64,000 nucleotides of DNA from Actinacidiphila bryophytorum (GTDB taxonomy: Bacteria > Actinomycetota > Actinomycetes > Streptomycetales > Streptomycetaceae): positions 310,001 to 374,000 of the forward strand of contig NZ_JAFFIX010000002.1 of NCBI RefSeq assembly GCF_016916835.1. Direction: 5' to 3'. This document shows, one piece after another, positions 37,793 through 46,317 of the stretch (its first letter is position 1; the number at the start of each line of letters is the position of its first letter). Both the position numbers and the translations under genes were made by a program. The notes beneath the pieces were generated by a model. That model was given only the letters and a program-made list of their open reading frames with translations, did not search any database and was not told the origin of the DNA.

Positions 37793-38383
37793 CTATTCCA
37801 ACACTGGGACTTCGAGCCGTGGGGCGAGTTGGGCCATGAGGCCATCTGCGTTGATCAATTGACGTGGGCCGATGAGCCGACGAGCGACCGTGAGGCCGGC
37901 CTCGTGAACAGCTGGACCCGCGTCGCTTGCCGAGGCGTCGGTGAGGATCCAAGGCGCATAGCCCAACTCGAATGCGTCTGCCGCGGACTTCAGAACGCAG
38001 CTCTCTGTCGCGATGCCGCAGAAGACGAGATCAGTCCAGCCCGCGTCGCCGAGCAGGGTGACGGCCTCGTCGGTGAAGAAGGAGTACCCGACCTTGTCGA
38101 GCACGGCGTACGCGGACTCAGCCTGATCCGCCAGCTCCGAAACCAGGTCCGTATCCGGCGGGCTCTGTAGGCGGCTCCAGCGAAAGAACCGCTCGAAGGG
38201 GCTGTCGGGATAGTTGCGGTAGCGGGTGAAGACAACGGGACGGCCTGCGGCAGACCACCGTGAGACAAGGCTGGAGATCACAGGAACGACATGCCGACTG
38301 TGGTGGTTGGTGAAGCCGTTCTGTACGTCCACGACGATCAGGGCCGCGCCGTCGATGTCCACTGCGCCATCCGTGACGTCCAT
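37793..38383 (-). CDS. isochorismatase-like cysteine hydrolase
   Basis: 196-aa hydrolase. The catalytic triad of the family is visible as D19 (LIVVDVQNGF), K97 (LDKVGYSFF) and C129 (ATESCVLKSA), and the cis-peptide GIATE precedes the cysteine. Members cleave amides (nicotinamide, N-carbamoyl compounds) or vinyl ethers; substrate here is not known. A GGGAG site precedes the ATG. It follows the XRE regulator by 18 nt and is followed by the broken reductase gene after 4 nt, so these are co-transcribed. Confidence 0.92.
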   Translation of the reverse strand: MDVTDGAVDIDGAALIVVDVQNGFTNHHSRHVVPVISSLVSRWSAAGRPVVFTRYRNYPDSPFERFFRWSRLQSPPDTDLVSELADQAESAYAVLDKVGYSFFTDEAVTLLGDAGWTDLVFCGIATESCVLKSAADAFELGYAPWILTDASASDAGPAVHEAGLTVARRLIGPRQLINADGLMAQLAPRLEVPVLE

Positions 38384-38401
38384 GGCCTTGTTCTCCCGTC
38401 G

Positions 38402-39541
38402 TCAGCCCACACTGTCCCGGAGAGCGTCCTGCGCGGCACGCAGCCGTTCCGCGAGTCCGCTCGTCTTCATGATGGCCTCTCTCATGAGGACGTGCTGCGC
38501 GGTCTCCTGCGCTCGGGCGGAGGTGAGACGTGAAGACGCCGCCCTTAGGAACCGCCAGCCGAAGTCTTCGTGGGTCGAGGGGTCCTGGCCATCCTCCACG
38601 AGCTGCTGGATCTGACGGGAGAAGCACCACAGTGCCTGGACGGTGAGTTCGCAGCCGACTAGTTCGTCAATCGTGAGGCTGCGCTCTTGTGAGTGGGCGC
38701 AGTAGGCGACACCGGACCAGCCCGCATAACCCGTGGAGACACCGCGTACGCCGAAGGAGACGATGTCCGGGTGGTCGAATCCGCTGGCCAGCAGGGATTC
38801 CTCGACAGACGAGTGAAGCGCCTCGGGCTCACCGGGCGTGCCGCGGTCGACCAGCACGGAAGGCGTGGACAGCAGCCGCAGAGCGGTGTCGAACTCGGGG
38901 CCGGCGGTCCACGGCCCCGACGTCACCCAGTACAGCGAGAGGACGTATTCGGGGTCCGGCTGCTCGCCAGGACCGGCATTCAGCAGATCTCGCAGAACGG
39001 ATCCGGCCCACGGTAGGTCGGAGGCGTAGGAGCGGTACCGCCAGAGGGCCAGCTCCGTCAGCGACTGAGGCGTCTGTAACTGGACGAGGTGGAAGACCAC
39101 CACGCCACAGGCGTAGACGTGCAGTGTGCAGACAGTGCCCCCGTCCGGGTGGTTCGCACGAGCCCATGACGAATCCAGCCAACGGCCCGCCGGGGCTGCG
39201 TTCATTCCCTCCCGAAGGCGTCGCGCCTGCTCTATACCGACGAAGACCGGCAGGAACTTGTGCGACTCGACCCGTATGTGCGCCGCGTTGGGGGCGGCGA
39301 CAGCCGGTCTGCCCAGCGCCTCGGAGAAGCGTGCCCGGCTCTCGTCCGAGGACCGTGCCAGGGCCGTGTCGAGCACCGCCTGCGAGTCAGGGCGCGGCGT
39401 GTAGTCCTCCCCGCCGGCCTCCCACTTGGAGATGACGCGATCGCTGACACCCAGGTGCGCGGCGAAGTCCCGGATGCTCATCCTCATCGACGAACGCAGC
39501 AGTCGGGCTTCCCGTCCAGTCCAGCTCTGCACTGTGACCAT
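38402..39541 (-). CDS. XRE-type regulator with large C-terminal domain
   Basis: 379-aa putative regulator. The HTH is near the N-terminus (LRSSMRMSIRDFAAHLGVSDRVISKWE) and is followed by about 300 residues without a recognised domain; aromatic-rich segments such as VYACGVVVFHLVQLQTP and WSGVAYCAHSQERSL suggest a ligand-binding module. I take the ATG at 39541, preceded by GGGAGGGGGAT; an upstream in-frame ATG at 39565 has no ribosome-binding site. It heads the leftward unit and is divergent from the eight-gene operon, so it probably controls both. The effector is unknown. Confidence 0.83.
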   Translation of the reverse strand: MVTVQSWTGREARLLRSSMRMSIRDFAAHLGVSDRVISKWEAGGEDYTPRPDSQAVLDTALARSSDESRARFSEALGRPAVAAPNAAHIRVESHKFLPVFVGIEQARRLREGMNAAPAGRWLDSSWARANHPDGGTVCTLHVYACGVVVFHLVQLQTPQSLTELALWRYRSYASDLPWAGSVLRDLLNAGPGEQPDPEYVLSLYWVTSGPWTAGPEFDTALRLLSTPSVLVDRGTPGEPEALHSSVEESLLASGFDHPDIVSFGVRGVSTGYAGWSGVAYCAHSQERSLTIDELVGCELTVQALWCFSRQIQQLVEDGQDPSTHEDFGWRFLRAASSRLTSARAQETAQHVLMREAIMKTSGLAERLRAAQDALRDSVG

Positions 39542-39718
39542 GGCGGCCCCATCCCCCTCCCGCATGGCGAAATACCCAGCGTAACGAGTCGTGTTCGGCA
39601 GCGGTACAGCGTTTGTGCGGCATCCGTACGTCACTTCCGGTCACCGGTGTGCAGCATGCTGTTCCCGCGGTCAGCACCGGCCGGCCTCGAAGACCCACTT
39701 CAGCGAGGAGTTCTCCCT
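39542..39718. promoter_or_regulatory. shared control region of the two divergent units
   Basis: The 177-bp spacer between the XRE gene and the eight-gene operon contains CCGGT-C-ACCGG at 39637-39647 with outer CAC/GTG extensions, an imperfect palindrome suited to a dimeric HTH protein. GAGGAG lies 9 nt before the Nudix ATG. Precise promoters cannot be placed by eye. Confidence 0.4.
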
Positions 39719-40186
39719 ATGCCCGAGATCGTCAAGCGCAACGCCCGCGCCATCCTGCTCGACGGAGACGAGCTGGTGCTGATCAGGCGAACCAAGCCCG
39801 GCCGGGACGCGTACTGGGTCACCGTCGGCGGCGGTGTCGAGGAGGAGGACGACAGCATCGAGGCCGCCCTGCACCGCGAGGTCTTCGAAGAACTGGGCGG
39901 CACGTTGGAGAAGGCCGAACTGGTCCACCTGATCACCGACCATCTGGAGGGCGGCATCGGCGTTCAGCACATCTTCGCCGCCCGCCTCGCCGGAATGGAC
40001 CTGTCCGTGCGGACCGGAACCGAGTTCACCAAGCCCGAGCGCGGCGCGTACGACGTCGTCCGCGTGCCCTTCACCGCCGAAACGGTGAGCGAGCTCGACC
40101 TCATGCCTCCCGAGCTGGCCGATTTCGTCACCGCCAACATCGAGGCGATCGTCTCCGTCCTCGAAACGCCTGTCCGGAAGGCGTGA
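39719..40186 (+). CDS. Nudix hydrolase, first gene of eight-gene operon
   Basis: 155-aa Nudix protein. The box runs from VTVGGGVEEEDDSIEA to REVFEELGG with the REVxEELG core intact. The beginning RNARAILLDGDELVLIRRTKPG and the late HIFAARLAGMDL are normal for small nucleotide-directed Nudix enzymes. It is the first gene of a rightward operon whose other members handle nucleotides and sugars, so it may hydrolyse a nucleotide-linked precursor or by-product. GAGGAG is 9 nt before the ATG. The next gene starts 6 nt after its stop. Confidence 0.9.
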   Translation: MPEIVKRNARAILLDGDELVLIRRTKPGRDAYWVTVGGGVEEEDDSIEAALHREVFEELGGTLEKAELVHLITDHLEGGIGVQHIFAARLAGMDLSVRTGTEFTKPERGAYDVVRVPFTAETVSELDLMPPELADFVTANIEAIVSVLETPVRKA

Positions 40187-40192
40187 CCGGAC

Positions 40193-40834
40193 ATGGCAGG
40201 CATGCCGGAGTTCATCAGCGTCAACGGCCCCGACAACGCCGGTAAGACGACCCAGTTGAAGCAGCTCGCGGCACGCTGGGACGGGTTCCAGATGCTGGGT
40301 GCCGTCCACGAACACGATCCGGAGCCTTGGGAGCGTGTCGCCTCGGACGACTACGCGAGCTGGTGGTTCGAGAAGTCCACGACTGTCGAGCTGACCGCCA
40401 TGCTGGTCAAGGGCCACGTCAGGCGCGCCGCGGCGCGCAGGCCCGAACACACCGGGCTGCTCGACCGCGGCCTGCCGATGCTCACCGCCGTGGCGGCGGC
40501 GACCAGCGTCGTCAAGGACGGCCTCTCCACGGACGAGGCTCTCCGGACGATCCGCGAGATCACCGCACCGCTCCCGACGCCCGCGGAGACCTCGGTCCTG
40601 CTCCTGCCGTCGCTCGACCCGCACCGCAGCTACGCGATCACCAGCGACCGCGAGAACCGTCCGTGGACGGGGATCTACCCCGCATACCAGAGGCACCTGC
40701 ACGCGATACTGCGCCGCCAGGCGGAGGAGGGCGTTTACGACCTCGTCGTGGACTGCGAGCACCACGACCTCGCCGAAGTCCACCGGAGGATCACCACGGG
40801 TCTCGGTCTTCCTCTTCCCTCCCACGACCTTTGA
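40193..40834 (+). CDS. thymidylate-kinase-like P-loop kinase
   Basis: 213-aa P-loop kinase. Walker A is GPDNAGKTT (12-20), the DR motif is LLDRGLP, and the lid region carries RRPEHTG and later the SDRENRPWTGIY stretch. This is the thymidylate/deoxynucleoside kinase fold, but the dTMP-contact motif is not clear and the genome must have a separate housekeeping Tmk. It may phosphorylate a nucleoside-like or sugar intermediate specific to this operon. It follows the Nudix gene by 6 nt and precedes the fusion gene by 17 nt. Confidence 0.85.
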   Translation: MAGMPEFISVNGPDNAGKTTQLKQLAARWDGFQMLGAVHEHDPEPWERVASDDYASWWFEKSTTVELTAMLVKGHVRRAAARRPEHTGLLDRGLPMLTAVAAATSVVKDGLSTDEALRTIREITAPLPTPAETSVLLLPSLDPHRSYAITSDRENRPWTGIYPAYQRHLHAILRRQAEEGVYDLVVDCEHHDLAEVHRRITTGLGLPLPSHDL

Positions 40835-40851
40835 AAGGGTGATGACGACCG

Positions 40852-42660
40852 ATGACCGCCCATACAGGGGGCCCGCCCCCATTACTCCTGTCGCCGGGTT
40901 TCGCCCGCGCCGCCGCCGGCCTGCCCCAGAAGAACCTGCGCCGGCTTGACGACGCCCTCACACGCCTCCATGCGGTCAACTCCCGCCTGTGGCAGACCGA
41001 GGACCGCGTGCGGACAGCCGGCCTTCCCGCCGACCGCATCGCAGACTTCAAGCGGGAAATCGACCAGCTCAACGCCGAGCGCAACGCCTTGGCCGAGCGC
41101 GCCGACGAGGTCCTGGGTGCACTTGCCGGTACCGCGTCGGCGGAGGCGCCCCTGCACACGGAGACCCTCGCCTCCGTTCTCGACCGACTGTCCGTGCTGA
41201 CCCTTCGCATCTGGCACAGCGAGCAGGCCACGGACCGGGACGACCTGGCCAAGCGTCGCGTGCCGGCCCTGCACCGGCAGCGGGACGATCTGCACGCAGC
41301 GCTCGACACGCTCACCGCCGACGTGATCACCGGTGCCCGGCGGCTTCCAGCCCCCGCTCGCTACAAGCTGTACGGCGCGGACGAGGCAGTAGTCTCGGAG
41401 AACACCCCGAGTCCCCGCCTCACGCGCGTCATCGCTTTCGGCGGGCTCAGCGAATGCGGCAAGAGCACCAGCGCGGAGTTCGTCCGCCGCGTCTGCGGAG
41501 CTCAACGCTTCAAGATCGGCTACCTGCTGTGTCAGTCCGCCGCACGCCATGGCTTGGCCGACCCGTACGCTCTCTCGGCCCGGCGCCAAGCAGAACTGCT
41601 CCTGGATGAGTTGAACCGCTTCGCCGACGCCCACGTGGACTCTCGGCTCATCACCATCGAGTCCGTCCACGACGAGTCGTCGATCGCAGAGTTGAAGACG
41701 CTCATGGGCGACCGGCTCCAGATCGTCTACCTGGACGTGCCCTTCGCTGTGCGAGTGGGCCGGTCTGGAACGGCTGCGCACGTCGTCGCGGCCAAGGACG
41801 AGATCAAGATGAGCCGCGGAGCCCACCAAGTCGCGGCTCTCGCGGACCACCTCCTCGACAACTCAGGGAGCGTCATTGAACTGCGCGCCCACTTGAGAAG
41901 GATCAGCGCACCGCCCGTCCCGGTAAGGCCGCGCACGAGCACTCCGTACGGTCTCGGTCTCCCCGGACCCGTGGCAGCAGCCACATCCGACCTCGCCGAC
42001 AGCCTGCGCTCGCACGCGCCTGCCGTACGCCTGGTCGCCCTCACCGGGAGCCCCGGGGAGGGAAGCTGGATGGCAGGCTGGTCCGACATCGACCTCCTCG
42101 TGGTCGCCGACCACACCGCGGCCGCGGCCGTCGCCGAGGCGCTGCGCACCTACCAGGAGGAGGTGGACGAAGCCGCCTCCGTCGGACTGACCCTCGCGAC
42201 GCCACATGAACTGCTCGCCAGCCGACTCACCCCGCGCCTCGCCTTCGCCCTGCACCAGCTCCAGGCCGATCGACCGGTGCTGTACGCGGACCCGCACCTG
42301 AAACTGCCGCACATCACCTCAGACGACCTTGCGCTTGCGGCGGTGCACGAGCTGCCCCAGGTCATGCTCACCCTGCGCAGACTGCGCGCCGACGCCGCCC
42401 CGGACCTGCTGCGGCAGCTCTACAAGCACCTCGTTCTCGCCTGCCGACTTCTGCTGCGCGAACACGGTGTCTGGGAGACCGGACCGGACCAGATCCTCGC
42501 CACAGCAACACACCTGCCCGGGCTACCCGCCTTGACCCTCCCGACGCTCGCCGAGACGGCCACCGCCTGGCGCGAGGGCGCCCGGCCCCAGGCTCTGGCG
42601 CAGGTCCTGCCGGCGGTCGACGGCCTTCTGGCCTGGTACGCGGCCCAGCTCGCCGCCTGA
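40852..42660 (+). CDS. fusion protein: DUF4254 - P-loop kinase - nucleotidyltransferase
   Basis: 602-aa three-part protein. Residues about 20-155 match DUF4254 by pattern: LHAVNSRLWQTEDRVR, KREIDQLNAERN, then SVLDRLSVLTLRIWHSE. Residues about 190-345 form a P-loop kinase (VIAFGGLSECGKST, G197-T206, then a VYLDVPFAVRVGRSG region). Residues about 380-600 hold a polymerase-beta-type nucleotidyltransferase (GS at 399-400, then D412-I-D414) and a helical tail. DUF4254 is of unknown function but often neighbours GT9 glycosyltransferases, and one lies two genes on. The fusion suggests three steps done on one intermediate. It is in the middle of the operon. Confidence 0.82.
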   Translation: MTAHTGGPPPLLLSPGFARAAAGLPQKNLRRLDDALTRLHAVNSRLWQTEDRVRTAGLPADRIADFKREIDQLNAERNALAERADEVLGALAGTASAEAPLHTETLASVLDRLSVLTLRIWHSEQATDRDDLAKRRVPALHRQRDDLHAALDTLTADVITGARRLPAPARYKLYGADEAVVSENTPSPRLTRVIAFGGLSECGKSTSAEFVRRVCGAQRFKIGYLLCQSAARHGLADPYALSARRQAELLLDELNRFADAHVDSRLITIESVHDESSIAELKTLMGDRLQIVYLDVPFAVRVGRSGTAAHVVAAKDEIKMSRGAHQVAALADHLLDNSGSVIELRAHLRRISAPPVPVRPRTSTPYGLGLPGPVAAATSDLADSLRSHAPAVRLVALTGSPGEGSWMAGWSDIDLLVVADHTAAAAVAEALRTYQEEVDEAASVGLTLATPHELLASRLTPRLAFALHQLQADRPVLYADPHLKLPHITSDDLALAAVHELPQVMLTLRRLRADAAPDLLRQLYKHLVLACRLLLREHGVWETGPDQILATATHLPGLPALTLPTLAETATAWREGARPQALAQVLPAVDGLLAWYAAQLAA

Positions 42661-42705
42661 CCCACGCCTCTCCACCAACTTCGATCTCTCCACGGAGGCT
42701 TCGCC

Positions 42706-43281
42706 ATGCCCGAAACCGTTGCCGTTCCCCCGTTCTCGGCGCGCGTCGTCGAACGCCTCGGCGTCGACCTCACGAGCCGTACCGAACGCGTCATCCACTC
42801 ACTTGACGGCCTGGAGGAGCCGGTCCACCCCGATACGCTCACCGAGGCCGGCTCCCAGCTCTGGAACCGCCTCCTGGCAGAAGTCCCCGAGCTGATGGGG
42901 AATATCGACTTCCTGCTCGGCCTGGACGCAGGCGGAATCCTCCCCACCGTCTCGCTCGCCTCGGCCTCCGCCGTCCCGTACAAGATCGCCTGGAAGCTGG
43001 AACTGCCCCTCGACGGCGCCGTCCGCTTCAGCGAGCCGCACGCGGTACGCACGGACGTCTTCGCGTACGGCATCGCGCCCGGCCAGCGCATCGTGTTGGT
43101 GGACGACGAGGTCACCACCGGCCGGACGCTCGCCGACCTGACCGTCCGCCTGCGCGAAGCCGGAGCCCGGCCGCTCGCCGCCGCCTGCCTGGTAGAGGAC
43201 GTCACTCAGGGCGCCCGGGAGCTGCTGTCCCGGCTCCGCATGCCGCTGGTGGCGCTCGCAGACCTGGAGCCCGCGCGGTGA
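42706..43281 (+). CDS. phosphoribosyltransferase (type I)
   Basis: 191-aa PRTase. The PRPP motif RIVLVDDEVTTGRTL is complete at about 128-142, and a preceding LGLDAGGILPTVSLA is typical of adenine/orotate-type PRTases. The N-terminal hood (ERVIHSLDGLEEPVHP) is short. It would attach or remove a 5-phosphoribosyl group at a base or base-like compound using PRPP. GGAGG lies 7 nt before the ATG. Its stop overlaps the GT9-like gene start by 4 nt (GTGA), so the two are coupled. The base acceptor is unknown. Confidence 0.9.
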   Translation: MPETVAVPPFSARVVERLGVDLTSRTERVIHSLDGLEEPVHPDTLTEAGSQLWNRLLAEVPELMGNIDFLLGLDAGGILPTVSLASASAVPYKIAWKLELPLDGAVRFSEPHAVRTDVFAYGIAPGQRIVLVDDEVTTGRTLADLTVRLREAGARPLAAACLVEDVTQGARELLSRLRMPLVALADLEPAR

Positions 43282-44438
43282 CCGCCACCGTGACGGATGG
43301 CGTGCGCTTCCGCCCGGGAGCCGAGGCTTTTCCCGAGAGCGCGGTGCACTCGGCGCCCCTGGGCTACGACCGGCAGCGCCTCTCAGCGGGAGCGCCTCTC
43401 CCGCTGCCGGCCTCAGCCGAACTCGTCTACCGGCTCTCCCAGTGCGACGAAGTTCTGGTGTCCTTCAAGGAAAAGCTCGGGGACTCGCTTTTGGCGCTCG
43501 CCGCCGTGGCCGCAGTACGCGACTGGTTTCGGGCACGATTGCACGCCTGTCCCCCGTTCCGCGTGGAAGGACCGTACGCCGCCCTCATCGCGCGAAGCGG
43601 CCTGGTCACGGGTCCGCCCGCCGGGCCGCCCCGAGGGAGGTTCGCCGTCATCGGGGACCTCGCGTCCGTTGCACATCGCCAGTCCGACGCCCACGTGAGC
43701 ATCGTTTGCGATCCGGCTGCACCACCTTGCTTCGCCTCCGACGCGCGAGCGTTTCCCGACATGCCTGCTCGCCTCTACCTCGCGCTTGAACGCCGGCTGG
43801 GAGTACGCCTTCCGTCGGAGGCTCCGTTTGCCCCGGTCCTGTCCACCTCCCCGAACCGGCTCGTCCAGCAGCTCGGGGCGGCAGGCTGGTTCGACGGCCT
43901 CACCGTCGCCGGCATCACCGCGACGAGCTGGCCAGAGCGCAAGGACTACACCGCAGAACGATTCGTCGAGGTCGCCGCTCGTATCGCCGACGGAGGCGCG
44001 GCCCAGGTGCGCCTCCTGCTGATCGGCGGCAGCGCGGACGGCTGTGTGCGAATCGACGCGTCGCAAGCCGCCCGTGGGGTAAGGGCGCTTCGCCTCGACG
44101 GTGTATCCGCCGACGAGCTCGCGGACGTGTTTCCGCACTGCGACCTTGTCGTGGGCAACGACACCGGGCTCACGCACCTCGCCGCTCTCGCCCGGAACGG
44201 GGAGGGCGGCGGCCCACCCGTCGTCGGCCTTTACGCCCGTCACGCCCACAGCAAGTGGCGAACCGGCCTGCCCCATCACCACGCAGTCGCCACACCGTTC
44301 TCCGAGCACATGCACCAAGGAGATCTGTGTCCGGTACGAGACCGCATCGCGCCGGACAAGGACGGCCATTTGGACGCCATCACTCCGGCCTCGCTGGCGC
44401 AAGTCTGCATGGACCTCCTGACCGGGTCCGGCCAGTGA
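43278..44438 (+). CDS. GT9-like glycosyltransferase (heptosyltransferase fold)
   Basis: 386-aa protein with the GT-B fold of family 9. The N-terminal motif KLGDSLLALAAVAAVR corresponds to the GDxLL...P stretch of ADP-heptosyltransferases. The C-terminal donor-site motif is VVGNDTGLTHLAAL with a later VGLYARH. GT9 enzymes use nucleotide-activated sugars. In a Gram-positive without LPS the acceptor is likely a small molecule or a wall component. It starts at a GTG overlapping the PRTase stop and ends overlapping the next gene by 4 nt. Confidence 0.83.
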   Translation: MTATVTDGVRFRPGAEAFPESAVHSAPLGYDRQRLSAGAPLPLPASAELVYRLSQCDEVLVSFKEKLGDSLLALAAVAAVRDWFRARLHACPPFRVEGPYAALIARSGLVTGPPAGPPRGRFAVIGDLASVAHRQSDAHVSIVCDPAAPPCFASDARAFPDMPARLYLALERRLGVRLPSEAPFAPVLSTSPNRLVQQLGAAGWFDGLTVAGITATSWPERKDYTAERFVEVAARIADGGAAQVRLLLIGGSADGCVRIDASQAARGVRALRLDGVSADELADVFPHCDLVVGNDTGLTHLAALARNGEGGGPPVVGLYARHAHSKWRTGLPHHHAVATPFSEHMHQGDLCPVRDRIAPDKDGHLDAITPASLAQVCMDLLTGSGQ

Positions 44439-45571
44439 GCGCCCGGAACCGGTGGCGGGTCGGGACCATCCGCCGCGCCACCCGCAACCGCCTTCTGCCG
44501 ATCGACTGGTCCGGCCGTCCGCTGCTGATCAAGTACACCCGGAATCGTGACGAGGCCCGGCAGGAGATCCAGGGTCACGCCCGTCTTCTCGGCCACTACC
44601 GCGTGCCCGCCCTTCACGCCCACGTGCGTGTCCCCGGCGGTTACCTGCTGGCGTACGAGCGGCTGCCCGGCGGCACCGATCGCGGGCTCCTGCTCGACCT
44701 GCTCAATGAGCAGGTGGCCGGTCCAGAACTCATGCGGTACATGGACGAACTCACCGGCGCTTATCGCGAAGTCATCCTGGAGACGGCTCAGGAAGTGCCG
44801 CCCTCGCGTGTCGTCCGGAAGCTGTACTGGGACCGTGCCGCACCCGACGGACGCCTCGACAGGTACTACGCCGACGGCGACATCCCCGTCGCGGAAGGGA
44901 TCATCGACCTTCCGGTCAGCCGCCTCGCCGAGTACGTCATCGTGGTCAACGGCCGACCCCTTGCGCTCGGCTGGGCATCTGCGTTGCGGAAGCTGCGCAG
45001 CCACTTCCAGGGCGACGAGCCGGTCTGGGCCGCGCTTACCCAGGGCGACCCCACAGACGTCAACCTCGCTCATCCACCGGCATGGTTCGACTACGACACC
45101 GCGGGGCTCAACAGCATCCTCGGCGAGTTCGCGAACTTCCTTTGGTACGTCACGGCGCTCGGCGGCTGGCTCGTCCCTACGTACAACCCGGCAGCCTTCG
45201 CCGACCACCCGGCGACATTCCATCGGGTGGACGCCAACCGGCCTCGCCTGGAGCGGGCGCGGGTCAACCACGCCGCCCGCACCATCCAGGTCGACTACAC
45301 GCCCCTCCTCTCCGCGCCCAGGCAAGCGGCTGCGTCCGCGTACTGGCACCGCCTCGTACGGCCCGTCGCCGACAAGCTCTGGCCGGAATCCGACCTCGGC
45401 GAACTCCTGCGCCCCTACCTGGCCATGCGCATCCTCGCCGTCTACAACCTGGCCGACCTCGCGCCTACTGACCGGCTGCTCGTCCTGGCCCGACTCGCCG
45501 AAGCCGTGAGCCAGTCCTTCGACCCCATCACCTTCTTCTCCATCGAGGAGGCACGATGCCCAGCCCCCTGA
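44435..45571 (+). CDS. APH/choline-kinase-fold protein
   Basis: 378-aa protein. A lysine-containing strand (GRPLLIKYTRNRDEARQEIQG) precedes an APH-like catalytic region TQGDPTDVNLAHPPAWFDYDTAG, where GDxxxxN and the FDYD metal site correspond to HGDxxxxN...DWE of aminoglycoside phosphotransferases. The usual HGD histidine is replaced by Gln. A long helical C-terminus follows. It likely phosphorylates a small alcohol or sugar. The start is a GTG overlapping the GT9-like stop by 4 nt, and its end overlaps the SDR gene by 16 nt. Confidence 0.75.
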   Translation: MSARNRWRVGTIRRATRNRLLPIDWSGRPLLIKYTRNRDEARQEIQGHARLLGHYRVPALHAHVRVPGGYLLAYERLPGGTDRGLLLDLLNEQVAGPELMRYMDELTGAYREVILETAQEVPPSRVVRKLYWDRAAPDGRLDRYYADGDIPVAEGIIDLPVSRLAEYVIVVNGRPLALGWASALRKLRSHFQGDEPVWAALTQGDPTDVNLAHPPAWFDYDTAGLNSILGEFANFLWYVTALGGWLVPTYNPAAFADHPATFHRVDANRPRLERARVNHAARTIQVDYTPLLSAPRQAAASAYWHRLVRPVADKLWPESDLGELLRPYLAMRILAVYNLADLAPTDRLLVLARLAEAVSQSFDPITFFSIEEARCPAP

Positions 45572-46317
45572 AAGGTCGCACTGCGCTCGTCACCGGAGCC
45601 ACCGGCGGCCTCGGCACAGCCATAGCCCGCCGCCTGGCCGCCGACGGAGCCGCCGTCGTCCTCGCCCACCTCGACGACTGGGACGCCGCCACAGCCCTCG
45701 CCGAGGAGATCGCCGCCGACGGCGGCACCGCCCGGCCGGTAGAGGCCGACCTGCGCGACCCCGACGCGGTCCGCCTTCTCTGCCAGCAAGCCCACGCCCG
45801 GCCAAGTCCTGTCGACATACTCGTCAGCAATGCCGGCGCCTACCCTCGCACCAGCTGGGCCGACACCACGCCCGCCGTCTGGGAGGAAATGCTGGCCACC
45901 AACCTCACCAGCCATTACCTCCTGGCCCACGAACTGACCCCCGGCATGGCCACCCGCGGCTGGGGCCGCATCATCACCATCGGCTCTGTCCTCGCCACCG
46001 CCGGCCGCCATGACCTGTCCGTCTACATCAGCGCCAAGGCCGGCCTCGAAGGACTCACCCGCGCCCTCGCCCGCGAACTCGGCCCCGCCGACATCACCGT
46101 CAACTGCGTGGCGCCCGGCTCTATCGCCGTTCCCGCTGAAGCCGCGGTCGTCCCCGACCCCGAAGCCATGACCACCCGCCAGCTCGCCCGCCAGTGCGTC
46201 CAGCGCCGCGGCCGACCGTCCGACGTGGCCGCCGCCGTGGCCTTCCTCGCCACCCCCGACGCCGGCTTCATCAGTGGCCAGACCCTGCGCGTCGACGGAG
46301 GCTGGATCCTTGGCTGA
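45556..46317 (+). CDS. short-chain dehydrogenase/reductase
   Basis: 253-aa classical SDR. The cofactor motif is TGATGGLG (13-20), the structural motif is NAG, and the catalytic residues are a Ser near 142 (TIGSV), Y157 and K161 (YISAK). The end DGGWILG is standard. The residue pattern after strand 2 (AHLDD) favours NAD rather than NADP, which is only weakly supported. It would oxidise or reduce a hydroxyl on the pathway intermediate. GAGGAGG precedes the ATG. The gene overlaps its upstream neighbour by 16 nt and the phosphatase gene by 8 nt. Confidence 0.93.
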   Translation: MPSPLKGRTALVTGATGGLGTAIARRLAADGAAVVLAHLDDWDAATALAEEIAADGGTARPVEADLRDPDAVRLLCQQAHARPSPVDILVSNAGAYPRTSWADTTPAVWEEMLATNLTSHYLLAHELTPGMATRGWGRIITIGSVLATAGRHDLSVYISAKAGLEGLTRALARELGPADITVNCVAPGSIAVPAEAAVVPDPEAMTTRQLARQCVQRRGRPSDVAAAVAFLATPDAGFISGQTLRVDGGWILG

